Shown here piece by piece: positions 43,125 through 52,595 of a DNA stretch of 64,000 nt (its first letter is position 1; each line of letters starts with the position of its first letter). The notes under the pieces were generated by a model. It made no database searches, was not told the origin of the DNA, and worked only from the letters and a program-made list of their open reading frames with translations. Made by a program: the position numbers and the translations under genes. This DNA is from an uncultured Collinsella sp. (GTDB lineage: Bacteria > Actinomycetota > Coriobacteriia > Coriobacteriales > Coriobacteriaceae): assembly GCA_958427355.1 (NCBI GenBank), contig CAUACA010000002.1, forward strand, positions 1 to 64,000. Reading direction: 5' to 3'.

Positions 43125-43189
43125 TCAGTATTTTTGCACTGGATAAAATCAACTGCATCTAATTTAGCTAGATCGGGAAGCGATATTGC

Positions 43190-44170
43190 ATGGCGCTAAG
43201 CTTGACACAGAAAGAAACATATCGGGAGACGCTGGCTAATCTCGTTGCCAAGCAAAACGATGGCGCCTCCATTGTTTCCGCAAAGAAGGAGCTGGAAGCG
43301 CTATCGACTTCTCTCGTCCCGCGAATGCTTTACCGCTATCGACCTCCAAGTGAATACGCTTTTGCCGATCTAGAAAACGCGACTGTTACATTTTCTCATC
43401 CAAAGGTTTTCAGCGATCAGTGCGACTCGGTACCGATCTATAACTGGAATGGTATAGATGAAATCGAAAGTAATCTCAATGATGATGAACAAGCGTTAAA
43501 GATAATAAATCAAATTGATTTTAGACGACTTGCGTTTGTTTTAGGGGTTCTGGGGGCTCCTTTTAATCCAGCAAGAATAGATGAGTTCGAGATACTATCC
43601 GATGAGGGAAAAGTTAGTCTTTTTCGCTCGGCTGTTAAAAACTTGCGCTTATTTGTTGGAGGATTTGTTGCCCCAGTTCATCAGAATAGCTGCCGAAATT
43701 GTTGTCGCATTTTGTGCCTAACGGACAATCCTAGCGATTCGAATATGTGGAATGTATATTCCGAAAGCCAAGCGGGTTTCGTTCTTGCTTACGACAGAGA
43801 AGCTATTCGCAATTGCAACATAGCTAACGGAATGCGCACTGAATTATTACCAATTTTATATGATGACGAACCATTTAATTGCGACCCTCAAATTGCTTGG
43901 ACTGCTGCTAGGATGCTTGGTCTTAATGTGAGCAGTGATGACATGCTTAGTGATCTACGGGCAATTTACAGAAAGGGCAGTGTGTTTGAGCGGGAGAACG
44001 AATATCGTGCCCGTCTTGTACCAGAGCCAGATGAGCTTGAGATGAATTATGTACAACGCCCATGCAAGCCGTTGCGAGTTATTCTTGGGAGCAGGATGAC
44101 TCAAGAGGATAAAGAGCTTTGCATTTGCGCGGCGAATAAACTGGATATTCCTGTAGATGAACAGTGCTAG
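43190..44170 (+). CDS. DUF2971-like protein
   Basis: 326 aa, soluble. Family marks: LYRYRPPSEYAFADLENATVTFSHPKVFSDQCDS near residue 45 and ILCLTDNPSDSNMWNVYSESQAGFVLAYD near 180. Cys-rich patch CRNCCRILC. Function of the family is unknown; it is often found in accessory and defence neighbourhoods. ATG with GGGAAG ahead. Low GC and different codon use from the genes at 33-40 kb, which suggests transfer. Confidence 0.72.
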   Translation: MALSLTQKETYRETLANLVAKQNDGASIVSAKKELEALSTSLVPRMLYRYRPPSEYAFADLENATVTFSHPKVFSDQCDSVPIYNWNGIDEIESNLNDDEQALKIINQIDFRRLAFVLGVLGAPFNPARIDEFEILSDEGKVSLFRSAVKNLRLFVGGFVAPVHQNSCRNCCRILCLTDNPSDSNMWNVYSESQAGFVLAYDREAIRNCNIANGMRTELLPILYDDEPFNCDPQIAWTAARMLGLNVSSDDMLSDLRAIYRKGSVFERENEYRARLVPEPDELEMNYVQRPCKPLRVILGSRMTQEDKELCICAANKLDIPVDEQC

Positions 44171-44313
44171 TTATCCTTTAATAGTGCCGTATAGTCAATT
44201 ATTTGTCAGCTGAATCGGGCGTCAGTAGACTTCTGAGCTGGCGATTGCTATATCTACGGGGGCATTTCGAAAGATAATTTGGTGTAATTTACGTTAACGG
44301 GAGTTGCTTGTCT

Positions 44314-44955
44314 ATGAGTTTATCTTTATCAAATTGGGATTACTACTTGGTTCTTGAAAGAGAGCTTGTTAATTCCTTTAATTATGTTGAGCTGAGCAAC
44401 GATAATTTCTCAACTTATTCAGTTGAATTTGCAAAGATGCTTTTATCGATTTGTTCTGAATTTGATTCGGTTTTTAAAGATTATGTCGAACTTCGATCCG
44501 GAAATAGACCATCTAATATCAAGGAAGCATTCGAGTGCCTGTCTGCTTTGAATGATATTGCCTTTGTAAATGAGGTAGTTGACATTGCGATTAACCAGAG
44601 TATTTCACTCAAACCTTTTAATGCGTGGATAAATGGAATGTATGCAAAATTAACTTGGTGGGATAGCTATAACGCTGTGAAACATGATCGTGGTACGTAT
44701 TTTAGAAAAGCTAATTTGGAGAACTGTTTGAATTCACTGGCAGCTTTATTATGTATCGAAATTGTCAGTTTGAAATGTTTTGGAGTTAAGCGTTTGACTC
44801 CAGTTAATCGATTGTTTCGTATACCTAACAAACAACTTTGCCGATCATTGCCGGGCCAAAATGGACAATGGGATTTGGTTATCGATTCTAAGGAGCTGAA
44901 TGAAACATCAAATATGAGACCTGCAAATTTGATGATAGTGAAGAGCGTGAGCTAG
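44314..44955 (+). CDS. HEPN-like hypothetical protein
   Basis: 213 aa, mostly helical. WWDSYNAVKHDRGTYFRKANLENCLNSLAALLCIEI resembles a pattern seen in uncharacterised HEPN-type proteins (W-YN-VKHDR then a helix). No catalytic RX4H motif is evident. ATG 44314 has GGGAG at ten bases; a TTG at 44308 is also possible. AT-rich, stands alone between the DUF2971-like and DUF4365-like genes. Confidence 0.55.
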   Translation: MSLSLSNWDYYLVLERELVNSFNYVELSNDNFSTYSVEFAKMLLSICSEFDSVFKDYVELRSGNRPSNIKEAFECLSALNDIAFVNEVVDIAINQSISLKPFNAWINGMYAKLTWWDSYNAVKHDRGTYFRKANLENCLNSLAALLCIEIVSLKCFGVKRLTPVNRLFRIPNKQLCRSLPGQNGQWDLVIDSKELNETSNMRPANLMIVKSVS

Positions 44956-45038
44956 CGATACTTTGGATCGCACAAAAAATAGATGGCGTAAGCGTGGGGG
45001 GGGTGATGACGTCTGCCTGACGCAAAACGGCTTTCGCA

Positions 45039-45359
45039 CTAGAATCTGAAATAACCACAAGGAAGGTTCTTGAGAAGGATGAGGACCGCAATGTAGATCT
45101 TAGCGGACGCCGCGCCCGACATGTTCGCTGAGCCCCACCTCAGCGACGGGACGATCGACAGCTGGTGCTTATCCGCAGGCTCTCCGATCAGGTGCTTAAT
45201 TCGATCATAGAAGCCGAGGCCGGTCAGCTTCACTGCAGTGGCGTGAACAGCCGGAACATCTATTGCGAATGTATTCTTAAGACCTGCAGCGTCGACATTG
45301 TCGTTGCTCTCTACTATGAAGTGACTCAAGTGGTCACCGGGAATTGAGCCCGTGAGCAC
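45039..45359 (-). pseudogene. Probable IS1182-type transposase N-terminal remnant
   Basis: Minus-strand frame of 106 codons with IPGDHLSHFIVESNDNVD and, further on, KLTGLGFYDRIKHLIGEPADKHQ, which resemble the VP-DHL-R and LYGY-RIRSSR-E-A stretches at the start of IS1182-like transposases. No DDE part. The 250-bp segment is GC-rich inside an AT-rich zone, in line with a foreign fragment. Identification is weak. Confidence 0.35.
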
Positions 45360-45640
45360 GAAATACTGAGCAGTTTAATCAAGAGGGCCGCTTCCCGGGG
45401 ACTGGGGGCGCAGCTCTCAGCCAATGGTTTCACCGGGTGGTTACTCTGACGTGCTCGAGCAGGAAGGATGGAGGAGATGGTCCATGCCCCTGGACACAGT
45501 GAGTGCTATTGTTTTATTGGTTATTGTGTCCTTAACCGCTTATTCGATATCAACTGACATGCAGTCTAATTATGTTGGTTGTTATCTTTATTTTGTCGTT
45601 ATTAGGTGCTCTTGCGCTAAGGCTGATGGAGCTGATTTTT

Positions 45641-46498
45641 ATGGCATATCCTCCGAAACGTCCAAATAGCCACATAATTGATACAGAGGCATGCTCTTTC
45701 GTCACCTCCCTTATGCCTTCTGAAAACTGGGTTGTTCGAGACTTAACAGAACGTGATTTTGGAATCGATAAAATTTTTGAGCGCTTTGAAAACGGATTCG
45801 CTACTGGTGAATTAATGGCAATTCAGGTGAAGGGAACAAACAAGCCACTCGAAGATAAACCTGAAATTCCATTTTCCATTGATACGAAGACGCTTTTATA
45901 CGCTGAAATGTTTGCAATACCTTTTCTTTTAATTAGATGTTCTTTAGCGGATGATGGAGCGTGCTATTTTGTCTGGTTGCAAGAGTATATTCGTGTTCGA
46001 TTGAATTTCGATAATTCGTCTTGGCGAAAGCAAAGGTCAAATACTATTTTAATTCCAACTTCTAATAGATTGGGCGATACCTCTGCTGAAAGTCGGTTAA
46101 TCCATATCTCTCGGTTTCCAAAAATGAAAGAGTCATGGATCAAATATTATATCAATACATGTGATTTAGCGTATCGACTTCCGAATTATATTGAGGATGA
46201 TACCGTCACATTAGATTTCGCAATACAATACGTTTTGCCTGTTCTTGATAGCCTTGAGAAGGCTAATAACATGCTTGGTTTAATTTCCAACCACTTTGTC
46301 GCTACTAAATTGAGCCAAGCTATTGAGCTTGGAAAACGTATATGCGACAAAGAGTTTGAAAGCGAATTAACTGATTCGTTTTTTAAATTCGTTTGCCTGT
46401 GTTCTGATGTACGCAAATCTATAGATGTGCTATCACTTAGATTCGATGTCGATCATATGAGGTTTTTATATGAGTCCGAAGGCATGGCGGAGTATTAG
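45641..46498 (+). CDS. DUF4365-like protein, PD-(D/E)XK-type fold
   Basis: 285 aa. DFGIDKIFERFENGFATGELMAIQVKGTNK is the DUF4365 core: Asp plus QVK form the D...(E/Q)xK arrangement of restriction-like nucleases. SIDTKTLLYAEMFAIPFLLIRC follows as in the family. Start unsure: ATG 45641 has GGAG at about nine bases; an ATG at 45572 without a ribosome site would add a hydrophobic N-terminal segment. AT-rich, unlinked to a methylase. Found in several defence-related contexts; the role here is unknown. Confidence 0.65.
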   Translation: MAYPPKRPNSHIIDTEACSFVTSLMPSENWVVRDLTERDFGIDKIFERFENGFATGELMAIQVKGTNKPLEDKPEIPFSIDTKTLLYAEMFAIPFLLIRCSLADDGACYFVWLQEYIRVRLNFDNSSWRKQRSNTILIPTSNRLGDTSAESRLIHISRFPKMKESWIKYYINTCDLAYRLPNYIEDDTVTLDFAIQYVLPVLDSLEKANNMLGLISNHFVATKLSQAIELGKRICDKEFESELTDSFFKFVCLCSDVRKSIDVLSLRFDVDHMRFLYESEGMAEY

Positions 46499-46694
46499 TG
46501 CTCTGTTTTTTCTGCGGGTTGAATGTAATGCGGGATTTCTTGTCGGATACTTTAATCTACTGCTTATCTTCAAGAAAGACCTGAAAGGTATTTTGTTTGA
46601 CTACGTTTGTGCCTAAGTTGCTTTGAAAGCATGGTTTTTTAGAGAATAATCCCCGAGCCTTGCTCCGTGTGGCGGCACGTAAAAGTTGTACTGT

Positions 46695-46835
46695 GCTTGG
46701 GCAGGTAAAAGTCCAAGACGATTAGATATCCGAGAGGATATCGAGCCCGCGTCGGGGAGATAAGGTGAGTCCGCGCCGGGGACTTTAATTCCGGCGGCAA
46801 TTAGGTTTCCGAAAGGATGCCGTGGCTGGCAGCCA
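46695..46835 (+). ncRNA. Candidate structured RNA with two GNRA-capped repeats, 79 bp apart
   Basis: Two related segments: GATATCC-GAGA-GGATATC at 46724-46741 and GGTTTCC-GAAA-GGATGCC at 46804-46821, each preceded by an (A)ATTAG box and by a TCC-N5-7-G stretch. Both loops are GNRA. CCCGCGTCGGGGA and TCCGCGCCGGGGA repeat between them. It is upstream of the first choline-binding-type gene (47077). No known riboswitch was matched by eye. The remaining 46499-47076 has no supported gene. Confidence 0.4.
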
Positions 46836-47076
46836 GCAGAAAACCGCTCTACACACTCCTTCCGCGTGCCGCCTGCTCAAACGATTTGCGCCGAAAAGGA
46901 TATCCGGTTTGTGCCATAAGACGTTGCTGTCGACAATGCACGGGACGGCAAGGACGTGGCGGCTCTCATCAAATTGCAGTCACAAAGATACCTTTTATCG
47001 ATTTCCTGTTGAAAAACTAAATTGATAGTCTGAGAATAACTTAAGAGAGCCTTAAATCTCGGAGAAAGGATGTCGT

Positions 47077-48204
47077 ATGAATAACCTTCGAGAAAGATGG
47101 CGAGGACTAACAGCGCTGGGAGTTGCTGTATTTGCCGCCGCCTGCATGACGGTTGCCCCGGCGCCCTCATTTGCTGATATTGATTCTCTCGTTGGTCTTC
47201 AATATATTGATCATAGCGAGTCTCGCAATTTGACAGGTTTCTCTGTTTCTCGTCCTGCTGGAACGTATTATTTCGACAACGATGGCTCGATGCAGACCGG
47301 ACTCGTTCGGTGCGAGGACGGCAACCTTCGCTATTTCGATCCCGAGACTGGCGTCATGGTCACGAACCAGTGGTATAACGATTACGAAGCCGTTTGGTAC
47401 TATTTCGGCGCTGACGGGACCGCGGTGTCGAACTGGCAGCTTATCGGCGGGGATTGGTACTACTTCTATCCCGAAAACCACGATATGGCATACGGCCGAG
47501 TTCAGATTGATGGCAAAAACTACTTCCTGAACACCCCTGGCGCCAATGCTGATGGCCGCATGCAGCATAGTGGCTGGATTTATGACTCCATCTATGGAAA
47601 GTGGCTCTATGCGACTTCCAGCGGCGAGCTGTTGACCGGTTGGCATAATATCGGTGGAACTTGGTACTATTTCAATGAGTACGGTGTCATGCTAACTGGC
47701 TGGATCAACGATTCGGGCACCTGGTACTACGCCAACGCCTCCGGCGCGATGGCCACTGGCTGGCTCAACATCGGCGGTACGTGGTTCTATCTCGACGGCT
47801 CGGGCGCCATGGTCGCTAACGGCTGGCGCAGCCTGGGTGGCTCTTGGTACTGGTTCGACGATTCCGGTGCGATGGCCACCGGCTGGCGTCAGGTCGGCGG
47901 CGCCTGGTACTACTTTAGCGGTTCCGGCGCTATGGCCCACGACGCCTGGGTCGGCGACTACTACCTCCAGTCTTCCGGCGCCATGGCTACGAATGCCTGG
48001 GTTGGCTCCTACTATGTCGGCGAGGACGGCAAGTGGATTCCGGACTACGGTTTAGTTTGGTATAAGAGCGGTAGCGATGTTTACCATACGCATAAGTGTC
48101 GTACCGTTGGCAAGGACGCAAAGGGCTATTCGCAGATCTCTATCCAGGAGGCCCGGAAGCGCGGTGCTTTACGAGAGTGCAAGAACTGCCAACAAATTGG
48201 CTAA
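47077..48204 (+). CDS. Secreted choline-binding-repeat protein with Cys/His mini-domain
   Basis: 375 aa. Signal peptide ending at about residue 33 (APAPSFADID). Residues 60-325 are about a dozen CW-binding repeats, the best being TGWLNIGGTWFYLDGSGAM and GWRSLGGSWYWFDDSGAM. The tail (VYHTHKCRTV, then EARKRGALRECKNC) has a His/Cys arrangement like Ada-type or nuclease-tail metal-binding motifs, the only globular part besides the repeats. No peptidoglycan hydrolase head, so it may be an adhesin or scaffold. ATG after GAAAGGATG. First of six related genes. Confidence 0.85.
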   Translation: MNNLRERWRGLTALGVAVFAAACMTVAPAPSFADIDSLVGLQYIDHSESRNLTGFSVSRPAGTYYFDNDGSMQTGLVRCEDGNLRYFDPETGVMVTNQWYNDYEAVWYYFGADGTAVSNWQLIGGDWYYFYPENHDMAYGRVQIDGKNYFLNTPGANADGRMQHSGWIYDSIYGKWLYATSSGELLTGWHNIGGTWYYFNEYGVMLTGWINDSGTWYYANASGAMATGWLNIGGTWFYLDGSGAMVANGWRSLGGSWYWFDDSGAMATGWRQVGGAWYYFSGSGAMAHDAWVGDYYLQSSGAMATNAWVGSYYVGEDGKWIPDYGLVWYKSGSDVYHTHKCRTVGKDAKGYSQISIQEARKRGALRECKNCQQIG

Positions 48205-48230
48205 CGCATTATTGAGCTAGTTTTGATTGA

Positions 48231-48258
48231 GGCCCCGTTGCCCTGAGGTGACGGGGTC
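48231..48258 (+). terminator. Hairpin between the first two repeat-protein genes
   Basis: GGCCCCGT pairs with ACGGGGTC across TGCCCTGAGGTG. No T-run; ends 26 bases before ATG 48285, so a role in translation is as possible as termination. Confidence 0.4.
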
Positions 48259-48284
48259 GCTGCGTGATTGGATACCGTGCTGCT

Positions 48285-50495
48285 ATGAAGAAATGCTCAT
48301 TCGGGGTGTTGGTCTTTTCGGGCCTTGTTTCTTTGGGACTCCTTTTGGGTTCGCCCTCGATGTTATACGCCCTTGATTCGAATAACACTGACGAAGGTCC
48401 CGCATCTAACGTTGCTATTGCTTCTGTCGAGTCAGGCGTTGATGCTCAGCGCGAATCGACCTTCGCTGTCGAGCAGAACTCTCAGGTTGATAATGAGACC
48501 CCTTCTGAGGTTTCGAATCAAATTGTTTGGCATCAGGGGTGGATATCACCCGAAGAAGGGGCTGGTTATTGGCGTTGGGGCTTGTCCGACGGAACAATCG
48601 CTGTTTCTTCTTGGAGACACATAAACGGTAGCTGGTACTGGTTCGACGACGAAGGTCGAATGGCTCAGGATGGATTGGTTCAAGTCGGGGGTGCAACTTA
48701 TGGATTCTCCTCTTCGGGTGCAATGCGTGTCGGCTGGTACCTAGATTCTACAGGCCCCACTTCTGCTTGGCGTTATTTCTCCGGTTCTGGCGCCATGGTA
48801 AAAGGCTGGCTTTCAGACGGCAGCAACTGGTATTGGCTGGATGATGAGGGCAAGATGGTCCACGATACAATGCTGCAGATCGGGGAAGCCACGTATGGAT
48901 TCTCCTCTTCTGGCGCAATGCTTATCGGATGGCACCTTGATGCTTCCGTCTGGCATTATTTCTCCGGCTCTGGTGCCATGGTGAAAGGCTGGCTCTCGGA
49001 TGGGGGTCGTTGGTACTGGCTTGATCCTGCAGACGGTTCTATGGCCACCGGGTTGAAAGAATGTAATGGCACTTCTTATAGCTTTAACAGCTCAGGGGCC
49101 ATGCTCTCCTCCCAGTGGGCTCTTATTGACAACAACTGGTATTACGCTGACTCCAACGGCTTACTGCATGGAGGCTGGTTACTTCTAGGGAATTCTTGGT
49201 ATTACCTGGATCCAGGAAGCCATATTATGCTCACGGGCTTTATGCAAGTGGAGTCGTCCACCTATTTCCTTACGAGTTCAGGCGCCATGGCAACAGGCTG
49301 GGCACTTGTTGATGGTACTTGGTATTACGCCGCATCAAATGGAGCTATTCAACGAGGACGATGGATAAAGTTCGGAAGCGCCTGGTATTACCTTGATGAT
49401 GTATCCGGCGCAATGTGTACTGGTGAATTCGCGGTAGGAAACACGCGCTATTTTTCTTATGATTCCGGTGCGATGGCATCTTCGTGCTGGATTAACTTGA
49501 GCGACGGTATGGCATGGGCGAATTCGTCTGGAGCACTGAGCGAGCCGTTGCCTACTTCATCTGATGGATCTCCCGTAGTCGCTGATCGTGCTGACTCGTC
49601 TTCATTGCCAGGTGTGATTCATATTGGAGACGCGGTTTTCTATGCGGATGCAAACGGTGCCGTCAATGTAGCATCTGGTTGGATTATGTCGAAAGACGCT
49701 TTTGACGAAAGCGGCAATACTTGGTATTACGCATCTTCCAATGGTGTCCTTAAGTCTGGTTGGCAATATGTTAACGGTGCGTGGTATTGGATGGATCCTT
49801 CCACCTACAAGATGAAGACCGGATGGCTCAATGACCGCGGCACGTGGTACTGGCTTCAGCCTTCGGGCGCTATGTTTGCTAACGGGTGGCTGAAAATCGA
49901 TGGCGTCGACTACTACTTCAATGCAAGTGGTGCATGGTTGAATACGTCTGGTTCTGTTTTGGGGGTTAATAGGTCCAGCCTGGTCAATTGGCTTATGAGC
50001 CACGAAAACGATGGCTATTACCGTGGAACACCCTACGATACGCATCTTAGCCAAGAAACATGCATGTATCCAAAGGGTGATCCTCGTTGGGATGGGTATA
50101 CCGGTATGAACTGCGGCGGATTTGTATCGCATGCGTATATGAAAGCGGGCGGTAATTTAGCTCCCATTGCCGCCGAGCAGAGCCATTCCCCTTGGAGTGG
50201 AGGTCCCGGAAGGGGCGGCTGCGTTAACGCTTATCGTTGGTACGGCTACGCTATCGATACGTGCGCGAACGTGACTTATTTCAACTCTATTGATGAGTTG
50301 TTGCGCAGTGGCTTGGCTCGTAAGGGGGACATTGTGTTCTTCAATCCTTACAACCCATATGCCGACGATAGCCACATTGGCTTTTTCTGGGGCAATTCGC
50401 CGAGCGAAAATTTGTTCTGGCATAGTGATGGTTATGGAAACCGCATCTCCGGTTTGACCTCTTTGGGTCCATCGAAAGTAATATTGATTCGTTAG
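48285..50495 (+). CDS. Choline-binding-repeat protein with C-terminal NlpC/P60-CHAP-type amidase domain
   Basis: 736 aa. Signal peptide (KKCSFGVLVFSGLVSLGL, cleavage near LYALDS). Roughly twenty repeats of the GxWYYLDxxGxMxTGW type from residue 85 to 560. C-terminal catalytic domain from about 570: Cys in GMNCGGFVSHAYM near 607 and His in DSHIGFFWGNSP near 696, with GDIVFFNPYNPY before it. This would cut cell-wall peptides. ATG 48285 lacks a good ribosome site; a GTG at 48264 is the alternative. Ends before a strong terminator. Confidence 0.87.
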   Translation: MKKCSFGVLVFSGLVSLGLLLGSPSMLYALDSNNTDEGPASNVAIASVESGVDAQRESTFAVEQNSQVDNETPSEVSNQIVWHQGWISPEEGAGYWRWGLSDGTIAVSSWRHINGSWYWFDDEGRMAQDGLVQVGGATYGFSSSGAMRVGWYLDSTGPTSAWRYFSGSGAMVKGWLSDGSNWYWLDDEGKMVHDTMLQIGEATYGFSSSGAMLIGWHLDASVWHYFSGSGAMVKGWLSDGGRWYWLDPADGSMATGLKECNGTSYSFNSSGAMLSSQWALIDNNWYYADSNGLLHGGWLLLGNSWYYLDPGSHIMLTGFMQVESSTYFLTSSGAMATGWALVDGTWYYAASNGAIQRGRWIKFGSAWYYLDDVSGAMCTGEFAVGNTRYFSYDSGAMASSCWINLSDGMAWANSSGALSEPLPTSSDGSPVVADRADSSSLPGVIHIGDAVFYADANGAVNVASGWIMSKDAFDESGNTWYYASSNGVLKSGWQYVNGAWYWMDPSTYKMKTGWLNDRGTWYWLQPSGAMFANGWLKIDGVDYYFNASGAWLNTSGSVLGVNRSSLVNWLMSHENDGYYRGTPYDTHLSQETCMYPKGDPRWDGYTGMNCGGFVSHAYMKAGGNLAPIAAEQSHSPWSGGPGRGGCVNAYRWYGYAIDTCANVTYFNSIDELLRSGLARKGDIVFFNPYNPYADDSHIGFFWGNSPSENLFWHSDGYGNRISGLTSLGPSKVILIR

Positions 50496-50506
50496 AATTC
50501 TGAGTT

Positions 50507-50537
50507 GTAGGGGACTCTCTGGGTCCCCTACCTTTTT
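50507..50537 (+). terminator. Intrinsic terminator
   Basis: GTAGGGGAC, 7-nt loop, GTCCCCTAC then CTTTTT. Confidence 0.92.
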
Positions 50538-50762
50538 GACATCTAGTTTGAAAGTTTATTTGAAGTCGGTATTCTTGGGGGGGGGTAAGAGTAGGGACTA
50601 GGAGTCCTTGGTTTCACCCTGCTGGGAAGTTCTTGTTTACATTGTGGTATTGCGTGCAGTTATTTGTCGTCCTAGATGGCATCTTGTCCAGTTGGATGTT
50701 CGCAAATCTTTCACAGCCATGCTGTAAGCTAAACGCAAACAAGAACGAATGACGAGGTTTAC

Positions 50763-52496
50763 ATGAGCAAACATCTTAAGTTATTTTCGGCATTGTTGGT
50801 GCTGATGGTCCTTGCGCCCATTTCTGTGTTTGTTTTCCCCTCGAACGCGGAAGCTGCGCGGTCCCTAGTTGAGAATTCCTGGCGTTATGAGGATGGGCAA
50901 TTGGTCGCAGAGGATGCTTCTTCCGAAGAAGATGGAATAGCCTTATTGTCCATGGACATTCTTCCCGATGGGGCTACGGCGCAGGGCATCGATGTCAGTG
51001 AGCATCAAGGACGTATTGACTGGAATGCTGTTAAGGCTTCTAGTATCGATTTCGCTATTCTGCGTGTTGGATTTGGCGCTCCATCTTGGGGCGGTCGAGT
51101 TGACTATCAATTTAATCGAAATATTTCTGAGTGCGAGCGACTCGGAATTCCCTACGGCGTCTATATCTATTCATATGCTTTTGATAATCAGCAGGCAGCC
51201 GATGAGGCATCAATGGTGATCAATTGCCTTTCTGGACATAATCCAAGATTGCCGGTGTATTACGATCTTGAGGATAACTCGATAATTGCAAATGGACGTC
51301 AAACCGGAATTGCATCGAGGGCGCAGGTTTTTTGTAATAGGATTTCTGCCGCAGGATATGAGCCTGGTATTTATGCAAATTTAAATTGGTTTAACAACAT
51401 TTTGACTGACTCTGTATTTAAGAGTAGCTCTTGGGATCATTGGATTGCTCAATATAACTCGCAATGTGACTATACCGGCAATTACAGTTTTTGGCAGTAT
51501 AAGAGCAACGGAAAAGTCCCTGGAATCAACGGCAACGTTGATATGAACTACGCGTATGTTGATGTCTCCCTTTATCATTGGCAACTAATTGACAGCACCT
51601 GGTATTATGCAGCCTCCAACGGCAAGGCGTATGCCGGATGGTTGTTTCAGAGCGGCACGTGGTACTGGCTCGAGCCCGACGCGGGCGGTGCCATGGCAAC
51701 CGGCCTTCACGAGTGCAACGGCTCCCTGTACTGGTTTAATTCGTCCGGCGCCATGGCGACCGGGTGGGTCCTCGACGGCGGGACCTGGTACTACGCGACT
51801 GGCTCCGGCGTGCTGGCGCGCGGCCCCGTATCCGTCGGCGGCGTGCCCTACTGCTTCGACGCCCGGACGGGGGCCATGCTGACGGGCTACCAGACCGATG
51901 CGCAGGGCGTCCGCCGCTACTTCGGCAGCTGCGGCCCCCTTAACGGATGGGGCCTCGTCGACGGCTCCTGGTACTGGTTTGCGAACGGCATCGCCTCGAC
52001 CGGCTGGCTTTACACCGGCGGCTCCTGGTACTGGCTCGACCCCGACGCGGGCGGCGCCATGGTGACGGGCCTTCACGCATGCAACGGCTCCGCATACTGG
52101 TTCAACTCCTCCGGCGCCATGGCGACCGGGTGGGTCCTCGACGGCGGGACCTGGTACTACGCGACTGGCTCCGGCGCCCTCGCCTCCGGCTGGCTCAACC
52201 TAAACGGTACGTGGTACTGGCTTGACGCCTCGACGCACGCCATGGCTACCGGCTTTCACGAGTGCAACGGCTCACTGTACTGGGTTAATGCGTCCGGCGC
52301 GATGGCTACCGGATGGCTCCTCGACGGCGGTACCTGGTACTACGCGACGGGCTCCGGCGCGCTGGCCTCCGGCTGGGCATATGTCGGCGGCGCCTGGTAC
52401 TGGCTCGATCCCTCGACGCACGCTATGGTTACTGGTGTTCAGCAGATCGACGGGGCACAATACTCTTTTGCTAGTAATGGTGCTTGGCTCGGCTAG
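50763..52496 (+). CDS. GH25 muramidase with choline-binding-type repeats
   Basis: 577 aa. Signal peptide (LFSALLVLMVLAPISVFVF, ending near NAEAA). GH25 lysozyme domain at about residues 72-265: GIDVSEHQGRIDW, ILRVGFGAPSWGG, and the acidic pair in YYDLEDNS; WIAQYNSQ and FWQYKSNGKVPGINGNVDMN close the barrel. About a dozen repeats follow. The repeat part from 51650 is GC-rich, unlike the AT-rich catalytic half, and shares 363-bp and 200-bp identical blocks with the next gene. Hydrolyses MurNAc-GlcNAc bonds. Confidence 0.92.
   Translation: MSKHLKLFSALLVLMVLAPISVFVFPSNAEAARSLVENSWRYEDGQLVAEDASSEEDGIALLSMDILPDGATAQGIDVSEHQGRIDWNAVKASSIDFAILRVGFGAPSWGGRVDYQFNRNISECERLGIPYGVYIYSYAFDNQQAADEASMVINCLSGHNPRLPVYYDLEDNSIIANGRQTGIASRAQVFCNRISAAGYEPGIYANLNWFNNILTDSVFKSSSWDHWIAQYNSQCDYTGNYSFWQYKSNGKVPGINGNVDMNYAYVDVSLYHWQLIDSTWYYAASNGKAYAGWLFQSGTWYWLEPDAGGAMATGLHECNGSLYWFNSSGAMATGWVLDGGTWYYATGSGVLARGPVSVGGVPYCFDARTGAMLTGYQTDAQGVRRYFGSCGPLNGWGLVDGSWYWFANGIASTGWLYTGGSWYWLDPDAGGAMVTGLHACNGSAYWFNSSGAMATGWVLDGGTWYYATGSGALASGWLNLNGTWYWLDASTHAMATGFHECNGSLYWVNASGAMATGWLLDGGTWYYATGSGALASGWAYVGGAWYWLDPSTHAMVTGVQQIDGAQYSFASNGAWLG
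51812..52174 (+). repeat. Identical 363-bp block, copy 1 (block B)
   Basis: Identical to 53225-53587; encodes repeat segments including RGPVSVGGVPYCFDAR to GTWYYATGSG. Confidence 0.92.
52167..52366 (+). repeat. Identical 200-bp block, copy 1 (block A)
   Basis: Identical to 53031-53230. In this gene it follows block B; in the next gene it precedes it. Confidence 0.92.
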
Positions 52497-52595
52497 CAAC
52501 TCTTCTTTAATTGCTTTTTTCTAATTACATATTGCTCTTAGCTATCCATTTGTAGACTATGTTTATGTAAAAAGTGGTTACTACTGGGGGCTGAC

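Noticed and set aside
45424..45669. Small open frame with a hydrophobic segment before the DUF4365-like gene
   Set aside because: No ribosome site, overlaps the next gene in another frame, and has no recognisable family.
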